A DNA stretch of 40,112 nt from SAR202 cluster bacterium AC-647-P02_OGT_505m (GCA_009391195.1 VEXB01000010.1:1-40112); one strand, 5' to 3'. Numbered from the stretch's first letter, positions 25,302-34,744 are shown. Translations and numbers: made by a program. The notes: generated by a model from the sequence alone, not told the origin.

Positions 25302-26984
25302 TCAGAAACCTTTCAACCCATTGTTGTGAAGGACATCAATGCCACCTGACATCAGGGATTTATCTTTAGTAAAACTCAACCCTACATGATTGCCAAAGGA
25401 TGTATTCCCATAACTTGATTCCTTTAAGACTAGTTTGTGGCCCATATTAGTAAGACCCTCAAGAAGATCGATGTCCATCCGACTATCAACCCATATTTCC
25501 TCTCCCGCAGGGTGAAACCTCAATGAATTAATTGCTTCATGTATACCCATGCCAAAATCAACCATGTTCACGAAGGGATGAATTCCCATCCCACCAAGAA
25601 ATATGCTAAGAGAACCGGCAAGCGCAGAAACTGGAACATTATTGTTAAATGTAATCACACTTGAAGTTAATCGTTGCATCCCTTTGCCAGGCATTATGGA
25701 ATTTATGTACCCGGGTCTGGGATCAAGTCTATGCATACTGTTATTCAGAAGAATTCCCGTTCCGGGAACTATAATCTGCGACCCAAAATAAGTCCCCAGA
25801 CTAGTTATCAATGAAACCACGTTATTATCCCGATCCATAACTACTACTTTTGTCGTATGACCACTGATTTTTCCTGAATCATCGATCGGAATCTTATTCA
25901 AGCCTGGGTCATCTTTATTTTCAAACGTCCACGGATTGCCAAAATTAGGAAAAGAGGAAACCTTATCAGGATCTATAATCGAAGCTCTTTCCCTGGCGTA
26001 CTCCTTCGATATCAAAGACTTCCAGGGGCTATCGCTTCCTCTTGGATCTCCAACGTGGGCCAAGGTGTCAGCCCAGGAAAGCTTCATAGACTCAATCATA
26101 AGATGTACAGTCTCTAGGGTTTGATGTCCTGAAGGTGAAATATCGAAGTTTTCCAATATGTTAAGAGCTTCAACCAGGGTCACATTTCCACCGGTTACGT
26201 AGCTAAAATCCCTGTAAGTGTATTGATCTGACTCGTAAACCAGGGGACGATAGCTATCCAAGTCTTCTGCTGAAAGAATTCCGCCGTTATCGCACATATC
26301 CTGAACGATTAGCTCAGCTACAGCTCCCCGGTAAAACACGTCCTCCCCTTCATTCGCTATAAGCTCCAAGGTTTTTGCAAGATCACTCCGCACAACGAAA
26401 TCACCTATATTCTTTCCAAATGTGGATTCCATTTCTGGATATCTATTCCACATATGCTTTGTGTCCTGGATATACCTAGCCATTATTTTGTCGACTGGGA
26501 CACCTTTGCTCGCAAGGTTTATCGCAGGCCCCATGAGCTTAGTAAGTGGAAGAGAAGCAAATAACTTAAAAGCAGAACATAACCCAGCTACTTGGCTAGG
26601 AACCATGACAGACCTATGCCCAAAAAATTGTTCATCATTTTCAACTGACGGATAGCCAAGAGCCCCAGTCTTCTCTGGGGATGACTTACCAAGTGCAGTC
26701 CTAAACATAGAGGTAGAAGCAGTGGCAGGCGCAACATCATAAAAGTCAATAACAGTGGTTTTACCGGTCTCTGCCCAGTAAACAGACATTACCCCATGCG
26801 CCCCTAAGCCGCACATGGCCGGTTCAGCCAAGTCGGCGACAAAAGCAGCCGTTATAGCAGCATCGACAGCATTCCCACCTAGCTGAAGAATATCTAGTCC
26901 GGCTTCGACTTCCAGTGGATGACCGGCAGCGACCATTCCATTTGAAAAACTACTAGAAACTAAATGACCGATTTCTTTAGTCAA
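25302..26984 (-). CDS. Gamma-glutamyltransferase-like Ntn hydrolase
   Basis: A 560-residue N-terminal-nucleophile hydrolase of the gamma-glutamyltransferase family, which self-cleaves to two subunits. The processing site and nucleophile should be T377 in GHTTKVVVMD; the downstream PGTGILLNNSM and PGKGMQRL segments are family signatures, as is GGNAVDAAIT near 37-45. Two differences from true GGTs: the usual TTH is TTK, and the segment normally read as REMAPA/RETAPA is YDVAPA (82-87), losing the Arg that binds the gamma-glutamyl carboxylate. No signal peptide is visible. The start is uncertain: TTG at 26984 lacks a good ribosome site, and an ATG at 26936 is a possible alternative. Confidence 0.88.
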   Translation of the reverse strand: MTKEIGHLVSSSFSNGMVAAGHPLEVEAGLDILQLGGNAVDAAITAAFVADLAEPAMCGLGAHGVMSVYWAETGKTTVIDFYDVAPATASTSMFRTALGKSSPEKTGALGYPSVENDEQFFGHRSVMVPSQVAGLCSAFKLFASLPLTKLMGPAINLASKGVPVDKIMARYIQDTKHMWNRYPEMESTFGKNIGDFVVRSDLAKTLELIANEGEDVFYRGAVAELIVQDMCDNGGILSAEDLDSYRPLVYESDQYTYRDFSYVTGGNVTLVEALNILENFDISPSGHQTLETVHLMIESMKLSWADTLAHVGDPRGSDSPWKSLISKEYARERASIIDPDKVSSFPNFGNPWTFENKDDPGLNKIPIDDSGKISGHTTKVVVMDRDNNVVSLITSLGTYFGSQIIVPGTGILLNNSMHRLDPRPGYINSIMPGKGMQRLTSSVITFNNNVPVSALAGSLSIFLGGMGIHPFVNMVDFGMGIHEAINSLRFHPAGEEIWVDSRMDIDLLEGLTNMGHKLVLKESSYGNTSFGNHVGLSFTKDKSLMSGGIDVLHNNGLKGF

Positions 26985-27033
26985 TATAGTTCAGATCAAT
27001 CTCGGAATAAAAATAATAATATTCCTCAAAATT

Positions 27034-28176
27034 TCAACAGTAACTTGTTGAGGTAACTTGATTTTTCTTAATGTATTCCCAGTCGTATTCGACTCCCAAC
27101 CCTGGCCCTTCGGGTACCGATACACATCCCTGATCGTCAATTGAATTGAGATCATCTGAATATCCATTTACGTAGACCGGTACAGCGCTTGGTGGGGCTT
27201 CTGGATGAAGAAGAGCCATTTCATAGTAGTTGCTGTTTCTAAGAGATGCCATCACGTGGCGATGAGCAGGACCGCAGTTATGTATTTCAGCATCCAGACC
27301 AAACCCTTCAGCCGCATGCCCAATTTTCATGGCTCCAGTTATTCCACCGTCGAAATCAGGATCCACTCGAATTAAGTCTGTTCCACCAGATTTCATAAAA
27401 TTTACATTGGGTTCAAGCATTCGGACATGCTCTCCTTGAAGGAGTGGGGTTTTAATGAGCGATTTCAGCTGAAAGTGTCCATGCGAGGAAATTCCTCCAT
27501 CACTATATGGATCCTCGTACCATAAGTAGTTCGCCTCATCACAAGCCTGTCCTACTTTGAGGGCATCTAAGAATGTTCGGTAATTGCATGCTGGATCTAT
27601 CATCAAATCCATATCGTCCCCAACGGCGGACCTAACAGCCATGACGGTTTTGATATCCAAATCAATATTTTCCCCTTTTATGGGATGAATTTTGAAGCCG
27701 GGATAACCAAGTTCCTTACACTGGATAGCAAAGTCTGCATAGGCTTCTGGGGTTCCTAAGGCGGTGCCTATCTCCCCCTGATAAGTACTGGCGTAGGTAG
27801 GTAGTTTTTTTCTGTATCCGCCTAATAATTCATAAACGGGGGACCCGTAAAACTTACCTGCTATATCCCACAGGGCTATATCCAAAACCCCCATGCTGAG
27901 AAAACCAATCTGTCTCGTGGCTAGTTTGGAAATAGTGTAAATTTTTTCCCGCTCAAGAGGATTAAGGCCCATGAGGTTTGAGGCGTAGTGACGGAGGCCA
28001 GCGTATTCAGACGGATGCCTACCGACATATTCACCTGTTATTCCTAAATTGGTATGGATTCTGATTCCACCAAGAATTCTCCAATAACCGCTTCCGTCAC
28101 CCATGCTGGGCCGCCCCAATTCGCAGTTGAATTCAAGTACCTCTATCTTGGTTATATTAATCTTGTCTGTCGGCAT
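27034..28176 (-). CDS. Enolase-superfamily (mandelate racemase-like) enzyme 3
   Basis: A 380-residue mandelate racemase-like enzyme. Candidate residues: K162 and H164 (FKIHP), metal ligands D194 (MIDPACNY), E221 (WYEDPY) and E249 (QGEHV), and H299 (AEIHNCG). The K-x-H pair, and HNCGPAHRH after the last strand, resemble enzyme 2 more than the galactonate-dehydratase-like enzyme 1, so the two are from another branch. The C terminus GLGVEYDWEYIKKN is also shared in kind with enzyme 2 (GLGIEFNWDYIQDN). The GGT-like gene follows 49 bases downstream in the same direction, so a shared transcript is likely. The substrate is unknown. Confidence 0.9.
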   Translation of the reverse strand: MPTDKINITKIEVLEFNCELGRPSMGDGSGYWRILGGIRIHTNLGITGEYVGRHPSEYAGLRHYASNLMGLNPLEREKIYTISKLATRQIGFLSMGVLDIALWDIAGKFYGSPVYELLGGYRKKLPTYASTYQGEIGTALGTPEAYADFAIQCKELGYPGFKIHPIKGENIDLDIKTVMAVRSAVGDDMDLMIDPACNYRTFLDALKVGQACDEANYLWYEDPYSDGGISSHGHFQLKSLIKTPLLQGEHVRMLEPNVNFMKSGGTDLIRVDPDFDGGITGAMKIGHAAEGFGLDAEIHNCGPAHRHVMASLRNSNYYEMALLHPEAPPSAVPVYVNGYSDDLNSIDDQGCVSVPEGPGLGVEYDWEYIKKNQVTSTSYC

Positions 28177-28330
28177 ATGACACCTCGAGGTAGCTTCAAT
28201 GCAGTGGTCTTATCCTAATGACACCAAAGTTTTTCCAGTCCTTACTAGTAGTAAGCCCAAGAACCTACAGATACATTCCCTATCGAGACCATACAAACTG
28301 GTATCTTGAACTTTGTTATAAGAAAATCGT

Positions 28331-29770
28331 CTAACAGAGCTGGTATTCTCGACTGGATACCATAAATTCCAGCACTCTTAAGATAGTGTCATCTTCGATT
28401 GGAATTTTGGCATCCTTGCCCTTTACCTGAACTTCCTCTTGAGAAAAAAGGTCAAGTACACCTTCAGTAGTGTCTTCTGAAATTCTGGTTATACCAACAG
28501 AATTCCCACAAGATTCAATCAATTCGCCTACGGTGTGGGCATCATCCCTCAGGTCAGTGCGAATTCTGTCAACGATATGTTTAACTCCATCGTTATCAGG
28601 ATTACCAATATGCTGGGAAGCAAAATTCACCCTATCTACAAGGGCACCGCTAGATATCCATTCCTCCCCGGTATGCCATCCTTCCACGGACGGTGGATTA
28701 CATAAAGCCTGTCCCATATAGTCAGATTCAGCGATGACTCCAAAAATGCTGGAATCAACTTTCGAATCATCGTTATATTCTCCACTCAGGCGAAGCGTTC
28801 CAATAACAAGTTCAACCGGACTTTTAATTTTCTGATATCGAGACTCCTTGAAAAAATTTGATGTCAGGAGGACTCTCAAAACAGATTTGATGTCATGATC
28901 GTATTCAAAATATGCTTCAACTAATGTGTCTATTGCTGCGGGATCGCGAGGCGGGGTGTCTTTCCACTGTGGCACTGGCACTTCATCGGCTACAAAAAAA
29001 TTGTACATATGCCTTGCAATAAATCTTGCAGTCGCTTTCTGACTACAAATAATCCGAATTACGTCATCCCCATTAAATGGTCCCTGCTCACCAAGGAATT
29101 CTTTGGTGTCGACATCGTGTATCCCGGGTTTAAAGTCGTAATGCCAAACTATTCTCCCATAAGGCCAAATAGAATCTTTTTGGGCCATGAGGGACATATA
29201 CTCTGAATTAGCCACTGACCATCCTGTAAATGCCCTGGCACACTCTTTTATGTCATCTTCCGTATAGTTCCCAACACCCATTGAAAATAATTCCAGAATC
29301 TCTCTTCCATAATTCTCATTAATCGATTCGTTGAGATTGTCCTGATTATCCAACCAGATTAGCATCGCAGGATCTTGGGACAGCTCAAGTAGGAGATCGT
29401 CAAACTTACCTGTACCTGACCTCCTAAACATCTCGATTTGATTCAACAAGGACCTAAGGTTATTAAGTTTTGAATTCCCTGTTGCAAAAATCCCATGCCA
29501 AAATAGTGACATCTTTTCCTCAAGTGGAGATTTCGTAGAAATCATGCGATAGGCCCAGTATGCAGGCACCCCACTCCTCGATGCATGAAGATCTACATGG
29601 TCACGAAAAATTACGTCATCAGGTATATGTGAAGATTCCTTGGAACCAAGCAAATTCTCCACTAAGTCTTCATAGGCTATTCCCGTACAAGAATCCAGTT
29701 CATCAGGAGTTATACCAAAACCAGCTCGATTCATCAGATGAATTACCAATTCTGTGTCAATGCTTACCAT
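28331..29770 (-). CDS. DUF1800 family protein, copy 2
   Basis: A 479-residue DUF1800 protein with the same landmarks as copy 1: HLMNRAGFGITPDEL near the N terminus, LFWHGIFAT, NENYGREILELFSMGVGNYT, ECARAFTGW and NPPSVEGWHTGEEW. The end reads SSREYQLC, again with a terminal cysteine. No signal peptide is visible. It follows NHL copy 2 by 48 bases in the same direction, the same order as copy 1. GGGAG precedes the ATG. Copies 1 and 2 look closer to each other than to copy 3, consistent with a duplication of the two-gene unit. Confidence 0.92.
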   Translation of the reverse strand: MVSIDTELVIHLMNRAGFGITPDELDSCTGIAYEDLVENLLGSKESSHIPDDVIFRDHVDLHASRSGVPAYWAYRMISTKSPLEEKMSLFWHGIFATGNSKLNNLRSLLNQIEMFRRSGTGKFDDLLLELSQDPAMLIWLDNQDNLNESINENYGREILELFSMGVGNYTEDDIKECARAFTGWSVANSEYMSLMAQKDSIWPYGRIVWHYDFKPGIHDVDTKEFLGEQGPFNGDDVIRIICSQKATARFIARHMYNFFVADEVPVPQWKDTPPRDPAAIDTLVEAYFEYDHDIKSVLRVLLTSNFFKESRYQKIKSPVELVIGTLRLSGEYNDDSKVDSSIFGVIAESDYMGQALCNPPSVEGWHTGEEWISSGALVDRVNFASQHIGNPDNDGVKHIVDRIRTDLRDDAHTVGELIESCGNSVGITRISEDTTEGVLDLFSQEEVQVKGKDAKIPIEDDTILRVLEFMVSSREYQLC

Positions 29771-29818
29771 GAGAATGCTCCCTAGTTAGAGGTTACTAAT
29801 AAATCTGAAACGCTATTT

Positions 29819-30841
29819 TTAACTCGCTGGCTCAAATACCTGAATCCTGTGCCTGCTGTGTTCTGTAACGTATAGCTGATTCTCTGAATCAAACTTAACT
29901 GAAACAGGCCCCCAAAATTTATGTTCGGTCTGCGAAGCTTCATGATAGGCATTTTTCAAGTGATCCGGAAGATCCAGAACTTTTAAATCCGCCCTATTCC
30001 TGGCCTCCCTCTCGTCCAAATTCACGTCTAGCCACTCATGGGACCACTTGGAAAGTGTCGCTTCACCTTCTAACACGTTTATCACTGAGCCTGCGTTATC
30101 CAGTATCTGTACTCTCTCGTTCCCCCAATCAGCCACTGCAACGTTGAGATTGGCATCTACCGCTACTGAAGAGGGCCTGTGGAACTGTCCAACGCCTCTC
30201 CCAGACTCCCCGTAAGTTTTTAAAAAAATTCCTTCAGAATCAAATTTCTGAATGCGATCATTTCTCCAATCTGCAACATATAGATCGCCTTGAGAATCTA
30301 CATCCATACCCCACGGCATTGAGAACTCACCAGGCCCGCCACCAGTACCCCCCCATTCCTTCACAACTCTTCCCTCTGGAGTTAGTTTCTGGATTAGATT
30401 TAAATAACGCGATGAAACATAGATGAAATCGCCAGAATCAATAGCTATACCGGCCGGACCAAACCGGTCCCCATTACCCTGGCTATCAGAGTCCAATTTA
30501 ATGGATCGTTGAAATTTTCCTTCACTATTAAAAATTTTTATTTCATCGGTAGCTTCGTCAGTAACATGAAGTTGGTCACTATTGTCAAAGGCCAAGGTGA
30601 CTGGTCTGGTAAATTTTGCCTCATCATCCTCAAGAGGATTGCCAAACTCGCCAATCCAATCCTCTTCATACGTGAAATATTGAATTCGCGTTCCCATTCG
30701 AGTAGCTGAATTGGAGCGGTTCAAAAGATATATAGTTCTGGATTTCCCGAGATCCTCCTTGATAGCGATATCATAAGGAAAATTGAACCCTCTCCCGACT
30801 GGTTGATTACTATTTATACCTATCGTTTTAACAGTTTTCAT
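29819..30841 (-). CDS. NHL-repeat beta-propeller protein, copy 2
   Basis: A 340-residue NHL-repeat propeller protein. The first residues, MKTVKTIGINSNQPVGRGFN, match the start chosen for copy 1. Repeats carry LYVADWRNDRIQKFD and VAVADWGNERVQILD. The same non-NHL insert is present at about 29899-30071 on this strand (GEATLSKWSHEWLDV to HKFWGPVSV), and the last repeat ends RHRIQVFE. The ribosome site is weak. The 183-base gap upstream separates it from the MFS carrier. It is probably the first gene of a two-gene unit with DUF1800 copy 2. Confidence 0.9.
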   Translation of the reverse strand: MKTVKTIGINSNQPVGRGFNFPYDIAIKEDLGKSRTIYLLNRSNSATRMGTRIQYFTYEEDWIGEFGNPLEDDEAKFTRPVTLAFDNSDQLHVTDEATDEIKIFNSEGKFQRSIKLDSDSQGNGDRFGPAGIAIDSGDFIYVSSRYLNLIQKLTPEGRVVKEWGGTGGGPGEFSMPWGMDVDSQGDLYVADWRNDRIQKFDSEGIFLKTYGESGRGVGQFHRPSSVAVDANLNVAVADWGNERVQILDNAGSVINVLEGEATLSKWSHEWLDVNLDEREARNRADLKVLDLPDHLKNAYHEASQTEHKFWGPVSVKFDSENQLYVTEHSRHRIQVFEPAS

Positions 30842-31008
30842 TTTGTCGCTCTTTTTATTAGATATATAGCCTATGGATTGAGAGTATAAATTAGTCTTCC
30901 CTAAAATTCGACGTTTTGCAATTTAATTTCGAGTCCTGAAAACTGAAGGTTTTATATTTTCCCCTCCATTCCCCAACAATACTGTAGAAAACCGCATCAA
31001 ATTTTAAT

Positions 31009-31025
31009 ATTGAGAATAACTCAAT
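31009..31025 (-). terminator. Weak stem-loop after the MFS gene
   Basis: ATTGAG (31009-31014) and CTCAAT (31020-31025) can pair across a five-base loop directly after the stop codon of the minus-strand MFS gene. On that strand the stem is followed by ATTAAAATTT. The stem is short and AT-rich, so this is a low-confidence terminator. Confidence 0.3.
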
Positions 31026-32326
31026 CATTTTTGAGGAATTTCGATTCCAATAGCAGTCTTGACAGGTCTCTTGGCAAGAACTATCAAAAAAGTGGCTACG
31101 ATGTAAGAGGCTACTGAAAAAAGAAAAAGCGTTTCATATCCATTAGTCATCTTGAACATAAATGCTCCTAGAGTCGGTCCCAAACCAAGACCCAGGATCT
31201 GAAATGGACCTATGATGCCAGCAATAGTTCCATAGGAATTACGACCATAATAGCTTGCCAACAACATTCCACCAAGTACTTCAAGTCCACCACTAGACGT
31301 TCCCCAAAGTAACACTAATCCAAATGCTAATTTAATGTCATTCACTAATAAGAATAGAAAGGTTGCCACTATGACGGAAGGTAATCCAACAAACATCAGT
31401 CGCCTGGGAGAATACTTATCAGACATAAATCCCCAGAATGGGTGAGAAAAAGAATCCAGGACGGAGGTTAGGCTCCAGGCCAATGCTGCCAAGGGAAGCG
31501 ACAAGCCCAAGTAATTTAAGAAAGGAACTAATTGAAAACTTACATTTCCGAGGGTAAGTATTATTAAAAACTGGGAAATACCTATGAGCCAAAGTGCTTT
31601 GGTCTTCATCGCCTCAGAAGAGGTCCAACTAATCTCTTCATTGATTTGCGGCTGTCCTTCCTTTTCACTTGTTTTAATAGGATCAGCACTAACTCCATCG
31701 GGCAAGAGTCCAATTTCTTCAGGAGCCTTTCTCATGAATAAAATCAATGGAATAGACAACAAAACAGAATAGATACCAATAACCCGATAACCTGTTCTCC
31801 AACTAGATCGAATGGCAAGCAGCGAAATGATTTGAACATTTATCGCCCCATAGAAGGGTCTCGCCATCGATATAAGTCCTAATGCAAGATTCCTCCATCT
31901 ATAAAAGAAATTCACCGCAACAGTTCTTGGCATAACACTTATAAGGACTGGCGTACCTATTCCTCGCGCTATAACGTAGGCAGCGGAAAACTGCCATAAC
32001 GTGGATGCTCCTGCTAAAAAATAGAAGCAAATCCCAATTATGATGGCCGCGATTGGCATAAATAATCTCGGGCCCTTCCTGTCGGCGAAATAGCCAACCA
32101 AGGGAGTTAAAATACCAGCCGTCCAGGTTCCTATAGTCACCCCAATAGCTAGGGATTCCCTATCCCAACCCGTTTCGGCCAATATAAAACTCTGTACCCC
32201 GGCAAGTGTGACTTGGGCAGAACCTGTAGAAGCGAACGTCCCCAGAGAAGCCACACCCAAAATTATCCATCCGTAATATATTTTGGTTTTAGGGGTCCAT
32301 CTCCTTAAATCTCTAAAAGTTTGCAT
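31025..32326 (-). CDS. MFS transporter, monocarboxylate/oxalate-formate-like
   Basis: A 433-residue major facilitator superfamily carrier with about 12 membrane segments. The start YYGWIILGVASLGTFAS and the loop GYFADRKGPRLFM are typical of the monocarboxylate (MCT) and oxalate/formate (OFA) type importers; a central cytoplasmic loop follows segment 6 (around PDGVSADPIKTSEKEG). It is the last gene of the stretch DUF1800-NHL-DUF1501-MFS, 120 bases after DUF1501, with a terminator-like hairpin in between. It may import an organic acid related to the module's substrate, but this is not shown by the sequence. Confidence 0.88.
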   Translation of the reverse strand: MQTFRDLRRWTPKTKIYYGWIILGVASLGTFASTGSAQVTLAGVQSFILAETGWDRESLAIGVTIGTWTAGILTPLVGYFADRKGPRLFMPIAAIIIGICFYFLAGASTLWQFSAAYVIARGIGTPVLISVMPRTVAVNFFYRWRNLALGLISMARPFYGAINVQIISLLAIRSSWRTGYRVIGIYSVLLSIPLILFMRKAPEEIGLLPDGVSADPIKTSEKEGQPQINEEISWTSSEAMKTKALWLIGISQFLIILTLGNVSFQLVPFLNYLGLSLPLAALAWSLTSVLDSFSHPFWGFMSDKYSPRRLMFVGLPSVIVATFLFLLVNDIKLAFGLVLLWGTSSGGLEVLGGMLLASYYGRNSYGTIAGIIGPFQILGLGLGPTLGAFMFKMTNGYETLFLFSVASYIVATFLIVLAKRPVKTAIGIEIPQK

Positions 32327-32413
32327 TGCAAAATGCTAACACCCTTTAAAGAGGCGAAATGCATTTAACTCCTACGCAGGCCACCACGATGGCCCGCCAA
32401 AAGTCTACGGTTT

Positions 32414-32438
32414 AAGAAGAACCTCTCACGCGGAGAGG
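32414..32438 (-). terminator. Terminator-like hairpin after DUF1501
   Basis: CCTCTC (32422-32427) and GAGAGG (32433-32438) form a 6-bp stem with a 5-base loop, 8 bases past the DUF1501 stop. Read on the minus strand it is preceded by a run of seven T and followed by TTCTTCTT (32414-32421). This is the best terminator candidate in the window, and it would separate DUF1501 from the MFS gene unless read-through occurs. Confidence 0.5.
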
Positions 32439-32446
32439 AAAAAAAC

Positions 32447-33592
32447 TCAGTTGGAAGTTAGGGGTGAAATAAACTCGTGTTGCTCATAATTTCCATTAGA
32501 CACTATGGCTGGGTCAACCTCTAACCATCTCTCAGCTATGGTCGAATAGATGCTGCGGAAATCGTTGTTAAAATGAAGATCCCCCTCAAGGTGATCACTC
32601 TCTTTCAGTGACGGATATTCACCATATAGCCCTCCGTTTACTGTTCCACCTATAACAAATGCTGTTCCCCCAGACCCATGGTCAGTCCCAGCCGAATTAT
32701 CTTTGATACGACGTCCAAATTCAGACCAAACCAATACGAGAACATCATCTTCCAGATTGTGCTCTTTCATATCTTCCATAAAATCGGCAATTGCGTCTGA
32801 AGTCTCGGTCCATAATCTAGTGTGAGTTTCTAACTCAGCCGCGTGAGTGTCAAAACTCCCGTGCTGAGTATAAAACACCCTAGTGCCTATATCCGCAGTA
32901 AGAACCTGAGCAATACTCTTCATGGATTGGGCGATCGGATTATTGGCATATTCAATAGCCGACGAATACTGTGCAGGAGCCGTCCTAAGTATATCGGCAC
33001 CTTTAAGTGCATCAATTCCCGTTTGTCCAATAAACTGCGCTACATTGTCATGTGCCATGGCGCTGCCATATATTTGAGAAAAAGCGCTTAATGTAAGGTC
33101 ACGTGACCGTTCACCCTGTATGTCTGGAAACAATCCATAATTTTCTAGATCACTAACTGAAGCAACTGGCACGCCCCTACAGGACAATGCCCTAGGTAAA
33201 CCCTTACCGAAATTCACGCCTGCAATAGGGTTTTCACCATTTGGGTCAATTTCCCTTAAAGCGCGTCCCAACCAGCCAGAGTCACCGATTCCGACAGACT
33301 CTCCAGTATTCCATATATCAATTGAACGGAAATGAGACCTATTAGGTTCCGGGTAGCCTACACCATTTATTACAGCAACTTTTTCATGGTCCCACAGGTT
33401 TTTGATCGACTTAAGAGCAGGATTTAAACCTAACTGGTTATTGATTTTAAGAACTCTGTCCTGCTCTATACGAACTTCTTTTCTCCAATCGTAGTAGAGA
33501 CCATCCCCGTACGGGATCACGGTATTAAGGGCGTCATTCCCGCCGCTAAGTTGGACGATCACTAAGGAACGGGGTTTCGTTTCTGTTACCAT
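32447..33592 (-). CDS. DUF1501 family protein (alkaline-phosphatase-like fold)
   Basis: A 381-residue DUF1501 protein, related in fold to alkaline phosphatases and sulfatases; the substrate is unknown. Likely metal/active-site positions: GGND at 17-20, SHF at 86-88, FDTH at 247-250, SEFGRR at 290-295 and TDHGSGG at 303-309. Most DUF1501 proteins start with a twin-arginine signal peptide, but this one begins directly at the first strand of the fold (MVTETKPRSLVIVQLSGGND), after a good GAGGAG ribosome site, so it appears to stay in the cytoplasm. It is the third gene of a tight run with DUF1800 copy 3 and NHL copy 3 (gaps 63 and 57 bases). Confidence 0.9.
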   Translation of the reverse strand: MVTETKPRSLVIVQLSGGNDALNTVIPYGDGLYYDWRKEVRIEQDRVLKINNQLGLNPALKSIKNLWDHEKVAVINGVGYPEPNRSHFRSIDIWNTGESVGIGDSGWLGRALREIDPNGENPIAGVNFGKGLPRALSCRGVPVASVSDLENYGLFPDIQGERSRDLTLSAFSQIYGSAMAHDNVAQFIGQTGIDALKGADILRTAPAQYSSAIEYANNPIAQSMKSIAQVLTADIGTRVFYTQHGSFDTHAAELETHTRLWTETSDAIADFMEDMKEHNLEDDVLVLVWSEFGRRIKDNSAGTDHGSGGTAFVIGGTVNGGLYGEYPSLKESDHLEGDLHFNNDFRSIYSTIAERWLEVDPAIVSNGNYEQHEFISPLTSN

Positions 33593-33649
33593 TTAAAGTC
33601 TCCTCACTAGCCCTCTAAACAACTACTTTATTTTATGCGATATAGCCTT

Positions 33650-34681
33650 TTAATTATCTCTCTCGAACACTTGAATACGATGTCTATTTGTTTCAGTTAT
33701 GAAAAGTCGGTCCTCAGCATCTAGCATAAGAGACACAGGTCCCCAAAAAAGTTTTTCTATATGCGATGATTCTTCATGAGGGTCGTCATTAAAATACTCT
33801 ATATCTGGCTCTAGATTGGCACGTTTCCTAGCACCGGCTTCCTCCACATTCACCCCCAAAAAATCCTCAGCCCATTCAGAATTGGTAGCTTGACCCCGGA
33901 TTTTTTGTACGAATTCTCCGTCGGGGCTCAATACTTGTACCCTCTCGTTTCCCCAGTCGGCCACATATATATATCCCTCCTGATTCACTATGACACCAGC
34001 AGGTCTCGTAAATTCTCCCTCCTCTCGGCCAGGAGAACCATACTTTGCTACAAACTCACCATTAGGAGTAAATCTCTGGATGCGGTCGTTACCCCAGTCC
34101 GCTACAAAAATCTCACCTTCTTGGTTTACTCCCAGACCCCATGGTAAGTTCAAGCACCCGTCTCCACTACCGTATTCACCGAAGGATTTGACGAATTCCC
34201 CATCACTCGTAAATTTTTGGATTCTGTGGTTTCTGGAATCTGCTATTAATACATTGTTATCTCGATCAAAGACTATTCCAGATGGACCATTAAGCATTCC
34301 CTCCATTTCCCCCTCAGATCCCCAATGCTTTAGAAACTCACCTGACTCATTGAAAACGGAAACGCGATTGAGATATTCGTCGGTTACAAATACGCGATTC
34401 TGATCGTTTACTGCGATACCACAGGGCCATCTAAACTGACCGTCCCCGATTCCAGCACTCCCAAACACGCCAAAATACTCCCCATCCTCGTTTAGCATCG
34501 TGACCCTCATGCTGTCAGAGACAGCTCTTTCAAACGACCTGCTAAGAACATAGAGGCGGCCACCATCATTAGACATTGCCGAGTCAATCGGATAATAGAA
34601 CCCACGCCCACGCATAGTAGTCATTCCGACCGTTCGAACATATCTCAAAAACTGTCCTTGTTCTAATCCTTTAGTCGCCAT
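33650..34681 (-). CDS. NHL-repeat beta-propeller protein, copy 3
   Basis: A 343-residue NHL-repeat propeller protein, with clearer repeat units than copies 1 and 2, e.g. VLIADSRNHRIQKF, IFVADWGNDRIQRF and IYVADWGNERVQVL, each about 47 residues. The non-NHL insert is present at about 33732-33898 but diverged (RGQATNSEWAEDFLGV to EKLFWGPVSL), and the protein again ends in RHRIQVFE. The insert keeps Trp, Asp/Glu and the FWGPVS end. Start ATG follows AAAGGAG. It sits between DUF1800 copy 3 and DUF1501, so this cluster has DUF1800 first, unlike the other two. Confidence 0.92.
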   Translation of the reverse strand: MATKGLEQGQFLRYVRTVGMTTMRGRGFYYPIDSAMSNDGGRLYVLSRSFERAVSDSMRVTMLNEDGEYFGVFGSAGIGDGQFRWPCGIAVNDQNRVFVTDEYLNRVSVFNESGEFLKHWGSEGEMEGMLNGPSGIVFDRDNNVLIADSRNHRIQKFTSDGEFVKSFGEYGSGDGCLNLPWGLGVNQEGEIFVADWGNDRIQRFTPNGEFVAKYGSPGREEGEFTRPAGVIVNQEGYIYVADWGNERVQVLSPDGEFVQKIRGQATNSEWAEDFLGVNVEEAGARKRANLEPDIEYFNDDPHEESSHIEKLFWGPVSLMLDAEDRLFITETNRHRIQVFERDN

Positions 34682-34744
34682 ACTTCTCCTTTGAAAAGTT
34701 ACAGAGTCAACTGCTCTGATCCGCTGGCATCCCTCTACTTGAGG

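Noticed and set aside
28241-28255. Small stem CTTACT/AGTAAG downstream of DUF1800 copy 2
   Set aside because: A 6-bp stem with a 3-base loop and no T run on the transcribed strand; not enough for a terminator call.
33990-34403. A 137-codon open frame on the plus strand
   Set aside because: It is antisense to NHL copy 3; the regular repeats of that gene keep the opposite strand free of stops.
33900-34500. Regularly spaced similar DNA segments resembling a repeat array
   Set aside because: The spacing of about 140 bases equals one NHL repeat, the repeats are imperfect and in frame, so this is protein repetition and not a CRISPR or tandem DNA repeat.
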